In this document: positions 5,978 to 6,506 of the stretch, piece by piece | Layout: each line of letters starts with the position of its first letter | Numbering within the stretch: position 1 is the first letter of the stretch | Assembly (NCBI GenBank): GCA_023260315.1 | Contig: JALQVQ010000194.1 | Span: forward strand, 1-6,506 | Length of the DNA stretch: 6,506 bases | Reading direction: 5' to 3' | From: Burkholderiaceae bacterium | GTDB lineage: Bacteria; Pseudomonadota; Gammaproteobacteria; Burkholderiales; Burkholderiaceae_C | Program-made: the position numbers and the translations under genes | Notes under the pieces: generated by a model | The model's database searches: none | What the model was told of the DNA's origin: nothing | Seen by the model: only the letters and a program-made list of their open reading frames with translations

Positions 5978-6506
5978 ACTGTCCCGAATCACCCGCAAAA
6001 CCTCTGCGCCGTATGCCTCGCGCTTTTTCACGCCAATACCAGCGATGCCCTCTAAAGCGGCGGTATCTGCGGGCAGCGCCTCGGCCAAGGCCTTCAGGGT
6101 GTTGTTGTTAAAAATCACATAAGCGGGCAGGTCGTGGGCGCGTGCCACCTCACTGCGCCAAGCCTTCAGCTCGCTAAAGACATGCTGCCCAGCGGCATCC
6201 AAACCCGTCGCCCACGCATCGGCGCGCCTGGATTTGGGGGTTGGTTTGCCACTGCGCTGCGCCGTCATGACGCGTTGACTGATACGGGTTTCACCCTTCA
6301 ACAAGGCGCGCGCGGGCTCACCGAGGTGGAGCGTCGCATACTCGCCGGTGCCAATGACCACGGCACCGCTGGTCACCAATTGCCGCAGCAGGGCGCGCCA
6401 TTGGGTATCCGACACGTCAGCCCCAATCCCAAAGGTGCTCAGTTGCTCGTGCTGGTATTGCTTGACCCGGTCGGTCACTTTGCCCCGCAAGACGTCAAGT
6501 AAGTGT
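5960..6506 (-). CDS. recQ: ATP-dependent DNA helicase RecQ, C-terminal part
   Basis: 3'-5' DNA helicase of the RecF recombination and replication-restart pathways. The window holds only the last 181 residues; the frame is open to the right edge (HLLDVLRGK is the first readable stretch), so the ATPase core and zinc-binding region lie outside. The visible part begins in the RQC winged-helix domain, with VKQYQHEQLSTFGIGADVS and WRALLRQLV corresponding to the DNA-binding wing region and ARALLKGE at its end. A basic, Ser/Pro-containing linker (near 6255-6220) leads to the HRDC domain (about 6199-5975), with AWRSEVARAHDLPAYVIFNNNTL and the helix-hairpin stretch LEGIAGIGVKKREAYG. These align in order with the end of E. 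coli RecQ. Any start inside the window, such as the TTG at 6490, would be internal. Stop is TAG. Confidence 0.93.
   Translation of the reverse strand, partial: HLLDVLRGKVTDRVKQYQHEQLSTFGIGADVSDTQWRALLRQLVTSGAVVIGTGEYATLHLGEPARALLKGETRISQRVMTAQRSGKPTPKSRRADAWATGLDAAGQHVFSELKAWRSEVARAHDLPAYVIFNNNTLKALAEALPADTAALEGIAGIGVKKREAYGAEVLRVIRDSLKVSA

Noticed and set aside
5767..6111. 114-codon plus-strand frame opposite the small protein gene and the recQ 3' end
   Set aside because: Antisense to recQ HRDC sequence and to the 48-codon gene; Arg/Pro-rich and without family resemblance.
5960..6490. Stand-alone HRDC-domain protein starting at the TTG at 6490
   Set aside because: The frame stays open to the window edge and the residues before the TTG (HLLDV) continue the RecQ RQC domain, so this is a truncated view of full-length recQ.

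Overview
The window looks like ordinary chromosome from a betaproteobacterium, most likely order Burkholderiales and perhaps Comamonadaceae. This rests on the protein flavour (DadX-like alanine racemase, LplT, GlcE/GlcF, RecQ with RQC and HRDC domains), on the alr/lplT divergent pair that I recall from that family, and on a moderately high GC content (roughly high-50s percent by eye). The family assignment is an inference from memory and was not checked against a database. Coding density is high, and no stretch over about 150 bases lacks a gene. I see no insertion sequence, phage gene, CRISPR array, tRNA or rRNA.

Layout from left to right. Positions 1-893 (minus strand) hold most of an alanine racemase gene, cut at its 3' end by the window edge. 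A 148-base divergent intergenic region follows, with a plausible extended -10 promoter and a 6-bp inverted repeat. On the plus strand, lplT (lysophospholipid transporter) and an EamA-family drug/metabolite transporter are separated by three bases and probably form an operon. The EamA gene runs tail to tail into glcF and overlaps it by 44 bases. glcF and glcE (minus strand, 7 bases apart) encode the iron-sulfur and FAD-binding subunits of glycolate oxidase. The catalytic partner glcD is not next to them. A 137-base gap upstream of glcE contains a near-perfect intrinsic terminator that ends transcription arriving from the right. Beyond it are a 48-codon gene for a one-helix membrane protein of unknown function and the 3' third of recQ, cut by the right edge; both are on the minus strand.

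Functionally the window is a set of neighbouring housekeeping units: D-alanine supply for peptidoglycan, phospholipid salvage and small-molecule transport, glycolate oxidation feeding the respiratory chain, and recombinational DNA repair. I did not find evidence of a novel multi-gene system. The points most worth a second look are the glcEF pair without glcD, the overprinted proline-rich tail of the EamA transporter, the small membrane protein, and LplT without its usual acyltransferase partner Aas.
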